64,000 nt of DNA from Helopsaltes ochotensis (taxonomy: Eukaryota > Chordata > Aves > Passeriformes > Locustellidae). The stretch lies in the NCBI GenBank assembly GCA_013400155.1, contig VXBM01001207.1, forward strand, positions 159,114 through 223,113, written 5' to 3'. A program made the position numbers and the translations under genes. Positions 33,939 to 45,026 of this stretch are shown here, one piece after another (positions within the stretch are counted from its first letter, which is position 1; every line of letters starts with the position of its first letter). A model generated the notes under the pieces. The model made no database searches. It saw only the letters and a list, made by a program, of their open reading frames with translations, and was not told where the DNA came from.

Positions 33939-34755
33939 ATATATAAACACATATGTCTCCACACTGGTATAAATGGACATATTTATAGCTCAGTTCTGCG
34001 TACATGGTATGAACAGGGTGGTCTCAGTGCAGACCACCACCAGCTCTGGCAGCTGACACCATCCCTCAGCCTCTTTTTTCATCCCCAGGCATGTGCTGTC
34101 TCTTAAAAAACCCCGAGAAAATAAAAAATAGCTCTTCCCAATAATCCTGGGACAGGTGAAAAATCTAATCCCCAACCCAAATGGCCAACAGAGATGTCTG
34201 GGGAAGGAAGGCTTAAAATAAAACTGTTGCTGGGGAGAAATGAAAGCTTGGGGTTGGGAAGTGTAACAAGACTTGTAATATGTAATAAAAATCAAATTTA
34301 GCAAGGCTAGCACTCATTTCATGGGGTTTGGGGTTTTTTTTTTTTCCCAAACTCTCAGAACCATGAAGTTCTTTGAGAACTTCAGTGATCAATAACCCAT
34401 TACAACACTGACACCAACTCTGAACCTAATTACCAGTGCAGCAGAGCTTACCTAATGAGTTCTTAGAGTTATTGGAAGGGGCAAAAACGTGTGTGGGTTA
34501 ATATCCTCTTTTTTAAAATATTTTTCTCTATGCACCTTGATCTCTGGAGCACAACAGAATTCAGGCTAAAAAGGAGGATAATGAGACTTGTCTTGTAGCA
34601 AACCTCTAGCTGCAAGTGCAGCATCTATTTTGCTCTGCTTGGATAAAATTCTGGTTTTCTGGGGGACAAGAACCCCCTTGTTTTACTAAATCTCACTGCA
34701 ATTGCTTCTAAATGAAGCACACGGGTGTGCAAATTTTTTAATCTCCTTCCTGCAT

Positions 34756-34820
34756 TATATATATATTTATTTATGTAATATTGTATATATACAATGTAAT
34801 ATATATGTATAATACATATG
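34756..34820. repeat. AT-rich low-complexity with 16-bp perfect palindrome
   Basis: TATA/TTAT-type simple sequence containing attgtatatatacaat at 34780-34795, a perfect palindrome. Could extrude as a cruciform; no other role is evident. Confidence 0.8.
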
Positions 34821-35194
34821 TTAGGTGTGCAAAATTGCATACTTTCTTCTCTGGCTTTCATTTGAAATACCTGTGCATAGAAATGCATTTCTTGTTGAGA
34901 AATGACAGCTCCAAAATTAGAGGCAGCCAGGCTTGATTCCAACACACCTGGTGATGGTGGAGTCACTGCTCCTCAGCTTGGTGTTGTCTGTGCTGATTGA
35001 GTTCACTTGGACGTTCTCATTTGAATTTTTCCAGCATCCAGCCATTTATTCCCCTTGCAGCTTCCAGGGTAAGACTGGAGAACCCTGCAGTACTGATATT
35101 TTTTCCCTAAAAATAATCAAGCCCATAGAATCAAGCCATCTCTCAGTCTTCCTGCTAAACCAGCTTGAGCGTTTTTCAGTTTTCTCTGAATTCT

Positions 35195-35283
35195 ATTTTT
35201 TTTTGGTGTTTTTTTTGTTTTGTTTTTGTTTTGTTTTGTTTTTTGGGTTTTTGTTTTTGGTTTTTTTTGGTATTTTCAGTTGT
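35195..35283. repeat. T-rich (TTTTG)-type low-complexity tract
   Basis: Almost entirely T with interspersed G. The long plus-strand frame through it (35220-35558) is a translation of simple sequence and CR1. Confidence 0.95.
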
Positions 35284-35405
35284 TCTTCAGGGTTTCTTTT
35301 TTAAGGAGTGAGGAAGAGGAATGTCATGTGTCATGCTGTGTTGGTGTCCTTAAACCCTGGAAGAGGGTTTGCCTTGGACAGGGGGAGGCCTCAAAGAGCT
35401 TTTAT

Positions 35406-35540
35406 AAATCAAAGAATCCCAGAGTTTGGGGCTGGATTGGAAGGGACCCATCCCATTCCACCCTTTCCTATGGGCAGGGACATCTCCCACTCTCCCAGGT
35501 TGTTCCAAGCCCTGTCCAACCTGGCCTTGGACACTTCCAG
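35406..35540 (-). mobile_element. CR1 LINE fragment, 3' end
   Basis: 'aatcaaagaatcccagagtt', 'ggattggaagggacccatcc', 'atgggcagggacatctccca', 'ggttgttccaagccctgtcc' and 'ggccttggacacttccaga' in antisense CR1 order. Confidence 0.92.
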
Positions 35541-36628
35541 ATATTATTCCACATTTAGAGACGCAGCCATGAATTACCTTGGCACCTACCACACGTGGCT
35601 GAGCCCATGAAGGTGAACGTGCATCTGCCCCAAAAATGCTAACCCTGGAAATGTCTTGAGTTCAGCCCCGACTCTCCGGAAGCTGCGAGCTTTGTATTTG
35701 TAAAGAGGCAAAAAATTCCCCCCAATTTCAGCTATCGAAGCTGACTTTGGCTTCTAAGGTTCATTTAATCACCACAATGGCTTAGTTAGAGAGAACGCTG
35801 CGGAGGGGTAATTTATCTTTATTTGTCAGCTCCCCAGGGCTGAGTTCTTTTGAAGGGCAAAAGTGAATAGGAGGTAAGGATAAATTGTAAGCTGTCTAAT
35901 TTTTGACCTGTGATTTTTTTTTCTCAGACATTATGTTTAGGGAGTTTTTGAACGGTGGCGCCAGGACACCATGGGTGAACCTGTAGGGTGTTGCCAGATT
36001 GGGATTTGGCTGAGCCTGTCAAGGGTTTCACACGTTTTAGCTGGGGAAAATGTGTTTAAAGAGGACAGGAAAGAGTAGAGTTCTTTGCAGATCTTCATAG
36101 TTGGAGTGTGGCAAGTTAATTCAAGCAATATAAATCGGCTGGATGGGAGCCTGTCTCCCTCAGTTTGGGTGTGGCAGCAGCAGGAACCTCACCCCACACC
36201 CACCAAAGTCAACGGAAGGGCTCCCGTCGATTTTGGAAAGGCCTAAATCTTCTTTAAGGACAATTTCACTGAAGACAACTTGCACACAGCCTGACTAACA
36301 CTGTTGGAAGGGAAAGTTCCTCCTGCTGTGTGTTTAAACCCAGCTCAGTTCCCTGAGGAATGCTGATCCCAAGGGAAGCTCTCCTTGCACTCAGTCACCA
36401 GACGTGAGGCACCTCCGAGGGTGACACAACCCCCTGCCCATCTGATGGGCAAAACCCCAGCAATAAATTGTCCTTGCAAAGGGAAAATGGCATTTGGGCA
36501 CGGCTTGGTGATGTTTCTGTCGATAGCTTTGCTCGTTTGGGCTGTGCTCCAGGTTGGGTTTGTGGTTGTGCTGTCCCGCCCTGGTGCCTCTTCCCAGGTT
36601 CTGCTCCAAGCACATCGCTCAGAACCTG
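35541..36628. other. Unique non-coding sequence
   Basis: No gene or repeat family recognised. Frames up to about 100 codons at 36385-36693 overlap on both strands. Confidence 0.5.
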
Positions 36629-36715
36629 CAGTCGTGATTATTCCAGCCTCCCTTCAGCATTTAATTGATTCCTGCATCTTCTCCCAGGCCTGAAGGGCAC
36701 CGTGGCATCATCTTC
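36629..36715 (+). repeat. Dispersed duplicate, copy B (split by an LTR)
   Basis: Second copy of the segment at 33203-33317. It runs to 36715, is interrupted by the LTR 36716-37043, and resumes at 37044-37060 ('atcttccccacttccat'; copy A has 'atcttcccctcttccat'). Confidence 0.88.
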
Positions 36716-37043
36716 TGTCACTGTGGAGCACGGAAAGAACACACCACGGGCTCCCCTTGTTCAGGACAAGAGAGGAAGAACAAAGTTTATTTTCTGACTC
36801 CACTTATATACTATTTCCATCCAGACCATGGATTGGAGGAGAGTGTTGCCACCCCTCCAGTCACACTGGTAAAACCAACAGTCCATCAATCATTCCTTCC
36901 TCCAAGGAAAGAATGTAAACCTTCCCTGTTTTTCAAAAACACACTATCTACTTATAACACTGGTGTGAGAAAGAACTAAAGAACTACGAAAACATCAAGA
37001 AACTGTGAACAGCATCAGAAAGGCTGCAAGAATCAGGGCAACA
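36716..37043 (-). mobile_element. Solo LTR with perfect 6-bp target duplication
   Basis: Starts TGTCACTGTGG and ends GGGCAACA, flanked by ATCTTC on both sides (36710-36715 and 37044-37049). Minus-strand TATA box (plus ttatata at 36804-36810) and AATAAA (plus tttatt at 36786-36791) lie about 70 bp from the U5 end. Length 328 bp. The uninterrupted paralogue at 33.2 kb confirms both boundaries. It resembles the 21.5 kb LTR in size, layout and duplication length, but the sequences are not obviously the same family. No internal genes remain. Confidence 0.92.
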
Positions 37044-37060
37044 ATCTTCCCCACTTCCAT

Positions 37061-37863
37061 TTGGCTTTTAAATTGAAACTTTCTGCATCCCAGGTTTAAC
37101 AAGGGCAGTGTCCAGCCCCACTGCAGGCAAAGCTAAAACTTTGACAGGCCCTGGTGGAAATCATCCAAGAAGGGTCATTCTCCCTAGCTCATGGTTTCAG
37201 GAGATCACTGATGGCCAGGGGCTGGAACTGCTCCTGTGGAGGTGAAATCAGGCAGGTTTTAGGATCCTGGCTGAGGAAATCCTGCTCGTTCCCAGGACTG
37301 GAACAGCACTGGCAGGATTTGGACCCCACCGAAGCTGCTGGACTTGTGTCTCAGGGGGATTTAGCGGCGAGGTGGTGGATGCACTTCTGCTGTCTCACCC
37401 TAAACCTCCCTGCCTTTATTCACAGTGAAGCCAGACTGTTCCAGATTTCTCATATGAACTCAAATGCCACCTAATTCCCGTCTCCTGCAGGAATTGGGAG
37501 TCTACTTAGAGGATTAACTCGACTTGCATGTAAAGCCTGTAAATTGCTGTCAGAGCTCTGTGTTTTGGGTAGCTCGTATCTGACTCTGTTTCATTATAAA
37601 ATGAGGCCAACAACAACATTTTTTCATTCCCCATGAAGTGTATCTGGATATCTGTGGGGGAAAAACTTCATCTTAAAATTCATCTTTATTGTGACTTGGC
37701 AAAGCGCAGTGAGCTGATGCTTCCCAGTGACATGATTTTAAATACAAACTCAGGCTTAATTTTTATAAATCCTTGATCACATACGTACATCTTTGATTGT
37801 CCTTAACAGAAATTGTGAAAAATACATAAGAAGAAATGATTTTAGCCAAGACAGAAACATAGC
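37061..37863. other. Unique non-coding sequence, AT-rich at the right
   Basis: 37480-37860 is AT-rich with ATTA-type cores. No gene recognised. Confidence 0.5.
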
Positions 37864-37976
37864 AATAAGAATAAGAATAAGAATAGGAATAAGAATAAGA
37901 ATAAGAATAAGAATAAGAATAAGAATAAGAATAAGAATAAGAATAAGAATAAGAATAAGAATAAGAATAAGAATAA
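37864..37976. repeat. (AATAAG)n hexamer microsatellite, about 19 copies
   Basis: Nearly pure AATAAG/AAGAAT hexamers over 113 bp with one interruption (aatagg). The frame at 37793-37981 reads it as alternating Ile-Arg; it is not a gene. Confidence 0.97.
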
Positions 37977-39871
37977 TTTGAATTAGAATATTAGGTTTGG
38001 ATTAGAGGCAGTGCTTTGTAGTTAGGGCTCACAGGGTTGCTCTGCCACATTATAGCATTTGTTTTACATTCTCTCATTGTTTTTGGAATTGTTCAGTTTG
38101 GTTAATGGGATTTAAGAGGTAAAAGTCATCCTGAGTGTTCCCTTGAAGAGGAATATTCAGAAGGCAAACCTGGCTTTTTAGGCATTATAAGACTGTGAAT
38201 CCTTTACTTCCCTTTTCCATTTTCCTGGCTGTATTTTATACTCCCCTGCCTATGTTAATTTTTTACCAAGGGATTTTGGTGTACCAGGGATAAATCTCAG
38301 TTAGCTCCCCTCGTTTATATGGGGAGGATTCAAGTAGAGAAGGGTGAACAGTGGGCAGCAGCACTTGTTTCTAGCACAGGATAAATGACAAATTTCTGGT
38401 GGGTGCTTGGTTTTAAATTGCCCCTTAAAGCAGGTTTCACCCCCCAAATTTCCAGTTTAACCAGGTTCATTCTCTTTTTGTGAATTCTCAGCCCAGAGGT
38501 GTCCTGGAGCTGCTGCAGGGAAGGAGTAGGGATGAGATGAGAAATCTGAGCGAATTAAAGCCCTTTGGGAGACTGGGACAGTAATTAAAGCTGGCAGTAA
38601 TTAAGCGTGTCCTGGCTCAGGCAAGAGGAAGATGCAGTGCACTCATCCTGGCTCTCTCACCTGGTGAGGAAGGATCATTTTCCCGTTCCTGCAGGATCCT
38701 GGAACTGCCCCTGAGGCACTCACAGCCCTCACTGGTTTAGGGCTGAGCATTCCCAGTTCCCACCCAGGGCTTTGGATGTGGCTGAGGGATGTCCTGATGG
38801 GACAGGGGGGACCTGGACCAGCTCTGGGCTCCAGCTCCTCCCTCCCAGTGCTCAGCAGGACCTGCTGCCTTGTCCCTGCCAGGGGAGCAGGGAGGGGAGA
38901 GGTTCCAAAACCCCCTGTTTTGGAAGGCAGAGCAGCTGATGGGCCCTGCACGGGCACAGAGGGAGCTGCTCTCTGCCTTGGCACTCCGCTGGAATCCAGT
39001 GGCTGAGAGAGTCACAGAATAATGCCACTTGTCCTCCCTTCATTGATCTTCTTCCTGCTCTGTGCCATGAAGTTTCGGAGGTTTAGGTGAGGCTGAAAAG
39101 CTGCAGAGACAGTGACAGCCCTGGAGAGGAGCAGCAGCAAGAGGGGCTGGGTTTGTGCCGTGCCCAAAACCTCAGCCCCGCTCAGGCACCGCTGTTCAAT
39201 GGTTCCAGAAATAAAGATCTTTGTTCCGAGCCCGTTCCAGGTTGCTAAGTGACAGCAGCGTGCTTGCCTTGCACATTACTTACCTCAGCCTGCTTCCAGA
39301 GCGAGGCAAGGAATGGTTAAAGGCAGGATGAAACTGAGGGTGCCAGATATTAAATGCATCATTATTATTATTTATGGCCAAGAAGTGCACATTGTGTCCC
39401 AAATCGAGGGCAGGGAGCACGGAGGGAGCTGGGCAGGAGGGGTGGTGGGTGCCTGGCCTTGTCCTTTTCCATATTCCAGAGGGCAGACCGTGGGAGATCC
39501 CATTTTTATCAGGCCATGCTCTTGTCTGCTCCCTCTCGGCGTGCAGGTTGAGGTGAGACTTGCTCCAAGATGTTTTTCAATGTCTCGCTGTTGTTTTTCA
39601 CCTTTTCTTCGCTCCCAGAAATCCAGGTATCACTGTAAATGTTGGCATTTTAAAATGCTGCCCTTATTCCTCCCTCCAGAGCATCTCTCAAACACCAACA
39701 TTTGGGTGTGTCTCATTTTCTTTAGTGTGATTTTCTTTAGGGGTACAAAGACAACAATGGACATTTAAAAATGCAATGATGATGAAAAAATAATGATCCC
39801 AAAGCAGCTTTGTTAAAACCTTTTGGCATCATTTCAAAGATCCTTAGCAAGGAGAGCAGGAATTCAGGGCT
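37977..39871. other. Unique non-coding sequence, no gene seen
   Basis: 37980-38470 is AT-rich. 38640-38990 is GC-richer. 'agaaataaagatctttgttcc' with near-by TTCC resembles an LTR polyadenylation region (39207-39228), but no LTR ends are visible. No exon recognised. Confidence 0.45.
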
Positions 39872-39968
39872 GAGCAACCTGGGCTAGTGGAAAGTGTTCC
39901 TGCCTGGAACTGGAGGAGCTTCAAGTCCTTTCCAACCCCAAACCATTCTGGGATGCTGGGATTCTATT
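39872..39968 (+). mobile_element. CR1 LINE fragment, extreme 3' end
   Basis: 'gagcaacctgggctagtgga', 'gtgttcctgcc', 'gaggagcttcaagtcctttc' and 'ccaaaccattctgggatg' with a 'gggattctatt' tail in sense CR1 order. Confidence 0.85.
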
Positions 39969-42110
39969 TTGCTTTTGGGAGCATCCTGGGGGTAAAAGAA
40001 AGAAAATCAAGGGGATGATTCCTCAGCTCTTGCCTTGAGTTTTGGTTCACTGATTTAATTATCTGGGTGTGTAGGGGAAAATGAAGTGTGCCAGATAAAC
40101 ATCTCGGGCCTCTCATGGTCCCCCTGGAGTGAAAGGGACTAAAATAGGATTTCTTAATAAAAGCTCATTAACGGTGCCTGCGTGGCGGGGCTCTGCCTTA
40201 ATTATGACAAATATATATTTATTTCCTGATCACAGGAGAGTGCCATTCAAATATAAATAATTCCTTCTGCACAGCAAGCTTGGGAGAAGGAAAAAAAAAA
40301 ATTTGTCAGATATTTTCAGTCAACAGCAGTTGGCTCTGCCGAGCTCCTCGTCAGCTGTGATGAGCTATTAGGGGAATGTTTATGGACACAGCAAAAATAA
40401 ACTCCAAAAAGCATCCATCATCTTTATTGCCCCTTTCCAAAGTGAAAAGGGGTTATTTTCTTGCTGGACGGGCTTGCAAAGGACTGATGGAACCTGGGAA
40501 GATGGAAATAACTGACAGGGTTTAGTGTTTTTCCAGACATGACATCAGGCTTTGATACAAGAAATGGGAGATAATTCATCTTCCTGCAGCACTCCAAATG
40601 CTTTGCAAAGGCTCCAAACCCCAGAAGTCTCTGAATTGCAGGAATACTCCGATGCTTTATGTTCTTGTGGTTTAATAAAGGTCTGCACACCCCACTCCTC
40701 CCCCAAAAAAGGAAATTTTAGCACCCCAAGGTCAATGCGCCTCAAAACCGTTTGCAAAGCGAAAGGGCTTTGTCATTTCTGTGCCTTTTGGGATGTCCTG
40801 GGTTGGTTTCCAGAAGTTTCCAGAGTTTTTGTGCTCCTGAAGGCAGAGCTCTGTGGTGGGCAGAACTGGGTGAACCCTCTGTCTCACCTCGCTCTGCACC
40901 ATCAAGGTGTGCTCAGGTGGGCTTTAATCGGATTAAATTTCATCCCTTGATCTTCTAGAATTACTTCTCTTCAAAATTACTTCTCTTCCCAAGAGGGAAG
41001 AGCAAAGATAACAAAAATCCAACTGTCCAGGCTGGGGCTGCGCTGTCACATGTTGGACCCCATTAAAAATCCCCCTTTCCAAGCACAAGGAAGGTGCTTA
41101 AAATGCACAAAAAATTGAGATGCAGCTTGGAAATAATCATTATATTGTAGCTTTGCACTGCCATCCATTGTGCCTTACCTGATGGGGTAATTACCACCGT
41201 TACAGAACATTTTAATTACAACACTGAGTCAAACTTCATGAGAGTGCCTGGCTACAAAAACCATATGAAATATGCACAGATCCACTTTTTCTCCTCATAT
41301 CTTCCTTCCTTTGTATTTTGCTGCTAACAGAAACCAATTGCTGCTGTCACAGCCCCTGCCTGTTTACAAGTTTCAAGGTTTTTCCCCAGCATTGTGTGGA
41401 AAAGAGAAATATTTTCTTCCCAGACTTTATTAGATTATCAACAGATGCTCGTTTTCTCAACTCGCTTTGAAAATCTGACCGGGCAGAGGAACTGTTTGAG
41501 ACGGCGATCCGGCAAAGCGAGAGGGAGAAAACTGCAAATTTGAGTCATTTAGCAGATTTACAAGTGTTTGCTCAGGGTGAGATTAGAAATGATGCTGGTC
41601 TGGAAAGGCAACTGCCAAGAGCTGTTTCAGAGCTGGTGAGTGCTGGCCTGAAACAGCAGAGGTTGAAATGAAATCGTGCACCCCCCTCCGCTCCTCAGCT
41701 GCATCTGAAAACAGCAGCGCAGGAGATAAATCAAAATGAATTTTGTGGGCCGTGGGAAGTCCTTGCTGGGAAGCTGTGGAAAGCCTTGCGCTTTAAAGCT
41801 CTCAGCGTAGCTTCTTGCTGCACGTTTTGCTGAGAAATTCAGTGAAATTTGGCCTTTTTTGATGATTGCCCTTTTGGTTTCAGCCTGGGTTCGTGATGGT
41901 TTTTGCTGCGTCTCTCTTTTTGCTCACAGTCCCACATCCCCAGTGCTGCCTTTACCAAACCATCACCACCTCAAATCCCACCTGCAGCCCAGCCCAGCCC
42001 GAAGTCAGGATCAAAATCCCAGGTGGGCACGGGGAGAAGCCCTGGGATGGGACAAGATCTGGATACTGAAGCTCAGGTGCAGCCTGGGTTCTGCTGAAAG
42101 CCGAGGACAG
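39969..42110. other. Unique non-coding sequence with AT-rich blocks
   Basis: 40140-40310 and 41090-41460 are AT-rich; the second carries gtaattacc and attttaattacaac homeodomain-type words and is a weak conserved-element candidate. 41480-41530 has several CpGs. No gene recognised. Confidence 0.45.
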
Positions 42111-42230
42111 ATGTCCCCAGGTGTCCCCAGGTGTCCCCAGATGTCCCCAGATGTCCCCAGGTGTCCCCAGGTGTCCCCAGGTGTCCCCAGATGTCCCCAG
42201 GTGTCCCCAGGTGTCCCCAGGTGTCCCTGG
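42111..42230. repeat. 10-bp minisatellite, 12 copies
   Basis: Twelve consecutive decamers gtgtccccag or atgtccccag, with the last one diverged (gtgtccctgg). Variants differ at the first base only. The minus strand is G-rich with a GGGG in every unit, so quadruplex formation is plausible. Confidence 0.98.
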
Positions 42231-42850
42231 GGCTGCAGGGGCAGCAGGGCAGGGCTCAGGTGAGCTCCCGGTGGAACCTGCACACAAGAGGTTCAATATT
42301 GATACAGAACATTCATCAATTGGTATTCACGAGGCCCTGCTTGTTCCAGGAGCACTGCTGCATGCCCACAGGTACTTCCCTTTGATGTTTCTTTAGTCTT
42401 TAAGATCAAAAATCAGCCTAAAATATTCTGTGCAGAAAGTGCTGGGCTGTTGGTGGGAAATAGCCGGATTTTCTAATCTGCATCACCTGATCTGCCACCC
42501 CCAAAGCAAGGCTGGGTGAGCACCTCTCCCTGTGACACTCTCTGCCCAAGGAGGATGGGATGAGAATTTAAAAAAAAACTTTTTTTTTTCTTTTTTTTTG
42601 CATGAAAATCAAAGAGCTGGTGCTGCACTTGGGCTGGTTGGTGTTTGGGCTGCTCTGTAGTGAAGAGAACAGAGCCCGTGCAGGGTGTGTTGCTGTCAGG
42701 GGTGTGTTTTGGGGAGCCCTCAGCAGAAAATCATGCCTGATGATGATGATGGTGGTGGTGGCAGTGTCTGCAGGACGTGTGCAGGGATGAAAGAAGCGGG
42801 CACCGTGTCCAGGAAGCTGGGGATGAAAGGAGAGGGAGGTGGGAGGTGTT
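42231..42850. other. Unassigned sequence
   Basis: Contains adjacent A8 and T10 tracts at 42571-42600. No gene recognised; open frames are on both strands through low-complexity sequence. Confidence 0.5.
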
Positions 42851-43189
42851 CAGAAACACAGAATGGTTCTTGTTGGAAGGGACCTCAAAAATCACCAGAC
42901 CTCTCAGGACAAGAGAAAACGGCCTCAGGCTGGGCCAGGGGAGACTCAGGGTGGATATCAGCAGGAATTTCCTCATGGAAAGGGTGGCCAGGCCTTGGAA
43001 GTGCCCAGGGAGGTTTGGAGCGCCCATCCCTGGAGGTGTCCCAGGAGTTCCTGGACGTGGCACTCGGTGCTCTGGGCTGGGGACAAGGTGGGGATCAAGC
43101 ACCGCTTGGACTTGATGATCCTGGAGATGTTTTCCAACCTGAAAGATTCTGGAATTCTGGTTCCAACCCCCTGCCATGGATAGGGAAGG
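42851..43189 (-). mobile_element. CR1 LINE fragment, 3' end, split by another CR1
   Basis: Antisense head 'aaacacagaatggttcttgt' and 'ggaagggacctcaaaaatca' at 42853-42898 is followed, after about 260 bp of sense CR1, by 'gttccaaccccctgccatgg' at 43160-43179. These two pieces join into normal antisense CR1 order, so the outer element was interrupted. Confidence 0.85.
42899..43159 (+). mobile_element. CR1 LINE inserted within an antisense CR1
   Basis: Sense CR1 3' region: 'ggacaagagaaaacggcctc', 'gggccaggggagactcaggg', 'ggatatcagcaggaatttcc', 'catggaaagggtggccagg', 'ccatccctggaggtgt', 'ttggacttgatgatcctgga', then a 'gattctggaattctg' tail. It belongs to a different 3'-end type from its host element and must be the younger insertion. 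Confidence 0.88.
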
Positions 43190-44327
43190 AATAATTCTCA
43201 GTTTTGTGCCCTCACCTACAGCCAGGCCAGTAATTCCAGCAGATTTCTGAAAAGCAACAACACCTCTGGCCATTGTGTTATTATTTATTTCTGACTTGCT
43301 CCTTTATTGACGTGGAAAACAATTTTGGAGAGCAGCTGATACAGGTCTTGCTATTGAATTTTTAGCTGCACGGGGTTGGTGTGTGATGAGAGCCCCACCT
43401 GATGTAAAAGGTGCCTTTGATACTCTTTGTTATCTCTCTGGAAGGTTCAGATTGCTCTTAGGAAAATGAAGAACAAAAATATGCACGGTGACTCCATTAA
43501 CTCCCTGGCAATTGCACTCCAGCTCTTTCCAGGATCACTGTGGAAAATTAGAAAAGTTCCTTAAGACGTGCCTCAAACCCCAGACAGGGCTCCCTAAGAA
43601 AATAGGGAACTGCTTGGCAAAAAGGAATTGTTACATCCATTGTCTTATGAAATCCATCATGCCAGCAGGAAATGAAGATTTATGGCCACGCAGTTTATGG
43701 GAAGCACATTCTGTGTCTCACAGCTTTATTAGGGAAGGGGCTGTGTTCAAATTCCATGGGTTTTTAAGGAGTCAGATAGAGGCCCTGTCTTTTGTGGAAA
43801 TTCAGTGCAGCACTTGAGTGTTGGCTCGAAAACTGCCCATTTCCATGAAAGGTCAACATTGGCTTTGATGGACGAGCAGCAAATAAATATTTTGGGCTGA
43901 GTTTTTTGCACTTCAGTTCTTTTTAAAAGGTTTGGGGTCTTTCGAAGGAAAACTGTTCAGTGCAATCTGCTTTTCTTCTGTTCTTTGTACCCTCTCTGAG
44001 TTCCTTTGGCTGGAAGTTTCCGGGCTGTGTGAGGAGTTTGTCCAGTTCATGGGTGCCTGTGGGAGCCCCAGAGTGAAAATTAAGGAGGCTATTTCTGGGG
44101 CACAGGAAAAAATGGAGAGTAAATGACTCTATACTCGAGAGCCTGTATTATTCTAATCTTTTCCCAGTGTGAAACTCTCGCTTAAAGTTTCACGGGAACA
44201 TCTTTCCCTTAAATACAAGTCCTTACTCTAGCTTTTACTGGGGGTATTAAAAATATGTGTAGGGAAGATAACACTTTGTAGCTGTGTAGTAGCTATTAAG
44301 GAGAAAAATCTGGATTTTGAATGCTGA
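43190..44327. other. Unique non-coding sequence
   Basis: No gene or repeat family recognised. AT-rich in 43850-43930 and 44120-44330. Confidence 0.5.
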
Positions 44328-44663
44328 TCGTTTGCAGATACAGAAATCGTACCACCTGCTGCTGGAAAACATGGAGCAGCCATGAATATTATGGGAAGTG
44401 CTCTGACAGCTGCTGCAAGGGGGAGGCTGGAGCAGCTGCTTGCTAAGCAGAGTAGGGAGAGTATCAGCAAGGCTGCTGATATTCTCGAAGCTCTCGAGGA
44501 GACAGGACCTCGGTTTGGCACCTTTATTAAAAATTTGCCCACAACGCCACCCAAAAAAATGCAGAAAACCGAATTTTACTGCGCGCAGGAGCTGGCTGAG
44601 CTTACCTGCACGCTGCTGCGAGCACTTTTAGCTCGCCTTTCTCCAACCCTCCCGTTGGAATAA
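44328..44663 (+). other. Open frame with protein-like composition, product unknown
   Basis: Open from just after a TGA at 44325-44327 to a TAA at 44661-44663 (111 codons); the first ATG is codon 19. Residues about 15-60 are Ala-, Leu-, Glu- and Arg-rich and predict a helix or pair of helices. They are followed by a Thr-Pro-Pro-Lys-Lys segment near residue 80 and a less orderly tail. 'gtttgcag' at 44330-44337 could be a splice acceptor, and no clear donor follows. I do not recognise the family. Candidates are an exon, a retrocopy fragment, an old element's protein or chance; a minus-strand frame covers the same bases. Confidence 0.2.
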
Positions 44664-45026
44664 CTTCCCAGAGGTTTTCTTGGCGGTGCCCACACAGCGT
44701 GTGGCTGTTTTCCAAACAGGAATTCCCAGGATTGGTGACTCCCTGCGTGCTTCCCTGGCCTCAGCCATTGCTCCTGGAGCTTCTGATTCCCCTCTGCATC
44801 TGCAGATCCTGAGGGGGGCTCAGGGCTCGTCGGGTGAACTGGTCCCGAGAACATCTGAGTGCATTTCCAAAGTAATCCCCTGCTAATTAACACACAAACT
44901 CCTTCACTGTTAATAAGATAAATCGGTGTTGCCTTGATCTTACGCACAGTTTATGGTAATTTTAAGCCCTACAGAAAGTGGCTGCTTCCATGAACAAATG
45001 GGGATAATTAGCTGGAGATAGTTATT
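44664..45026. other. Unassigned sequence
   Basis: Ends AT-rich towards the octamer pair; nothing else recognised. Confidence 0.45.

Larger units (their letters stand above)
33958..35405. other. Unique AT-rich non-coding sequence
   Basis: No gene or named transposon. Contains the AT palindrome and T-rich tract listed separately. Confidence 0.5.

Noticed and set aside
37793..37981. Ile-Arg dipeptide repeat protein
   Set aside because: Translation of the AATAAG microsatellite.
39200..39260. Possible LTR around an AATAAA at 39207-39230
   Set aside because: No TG/CA ends, TATA box or target duplication could be identified.
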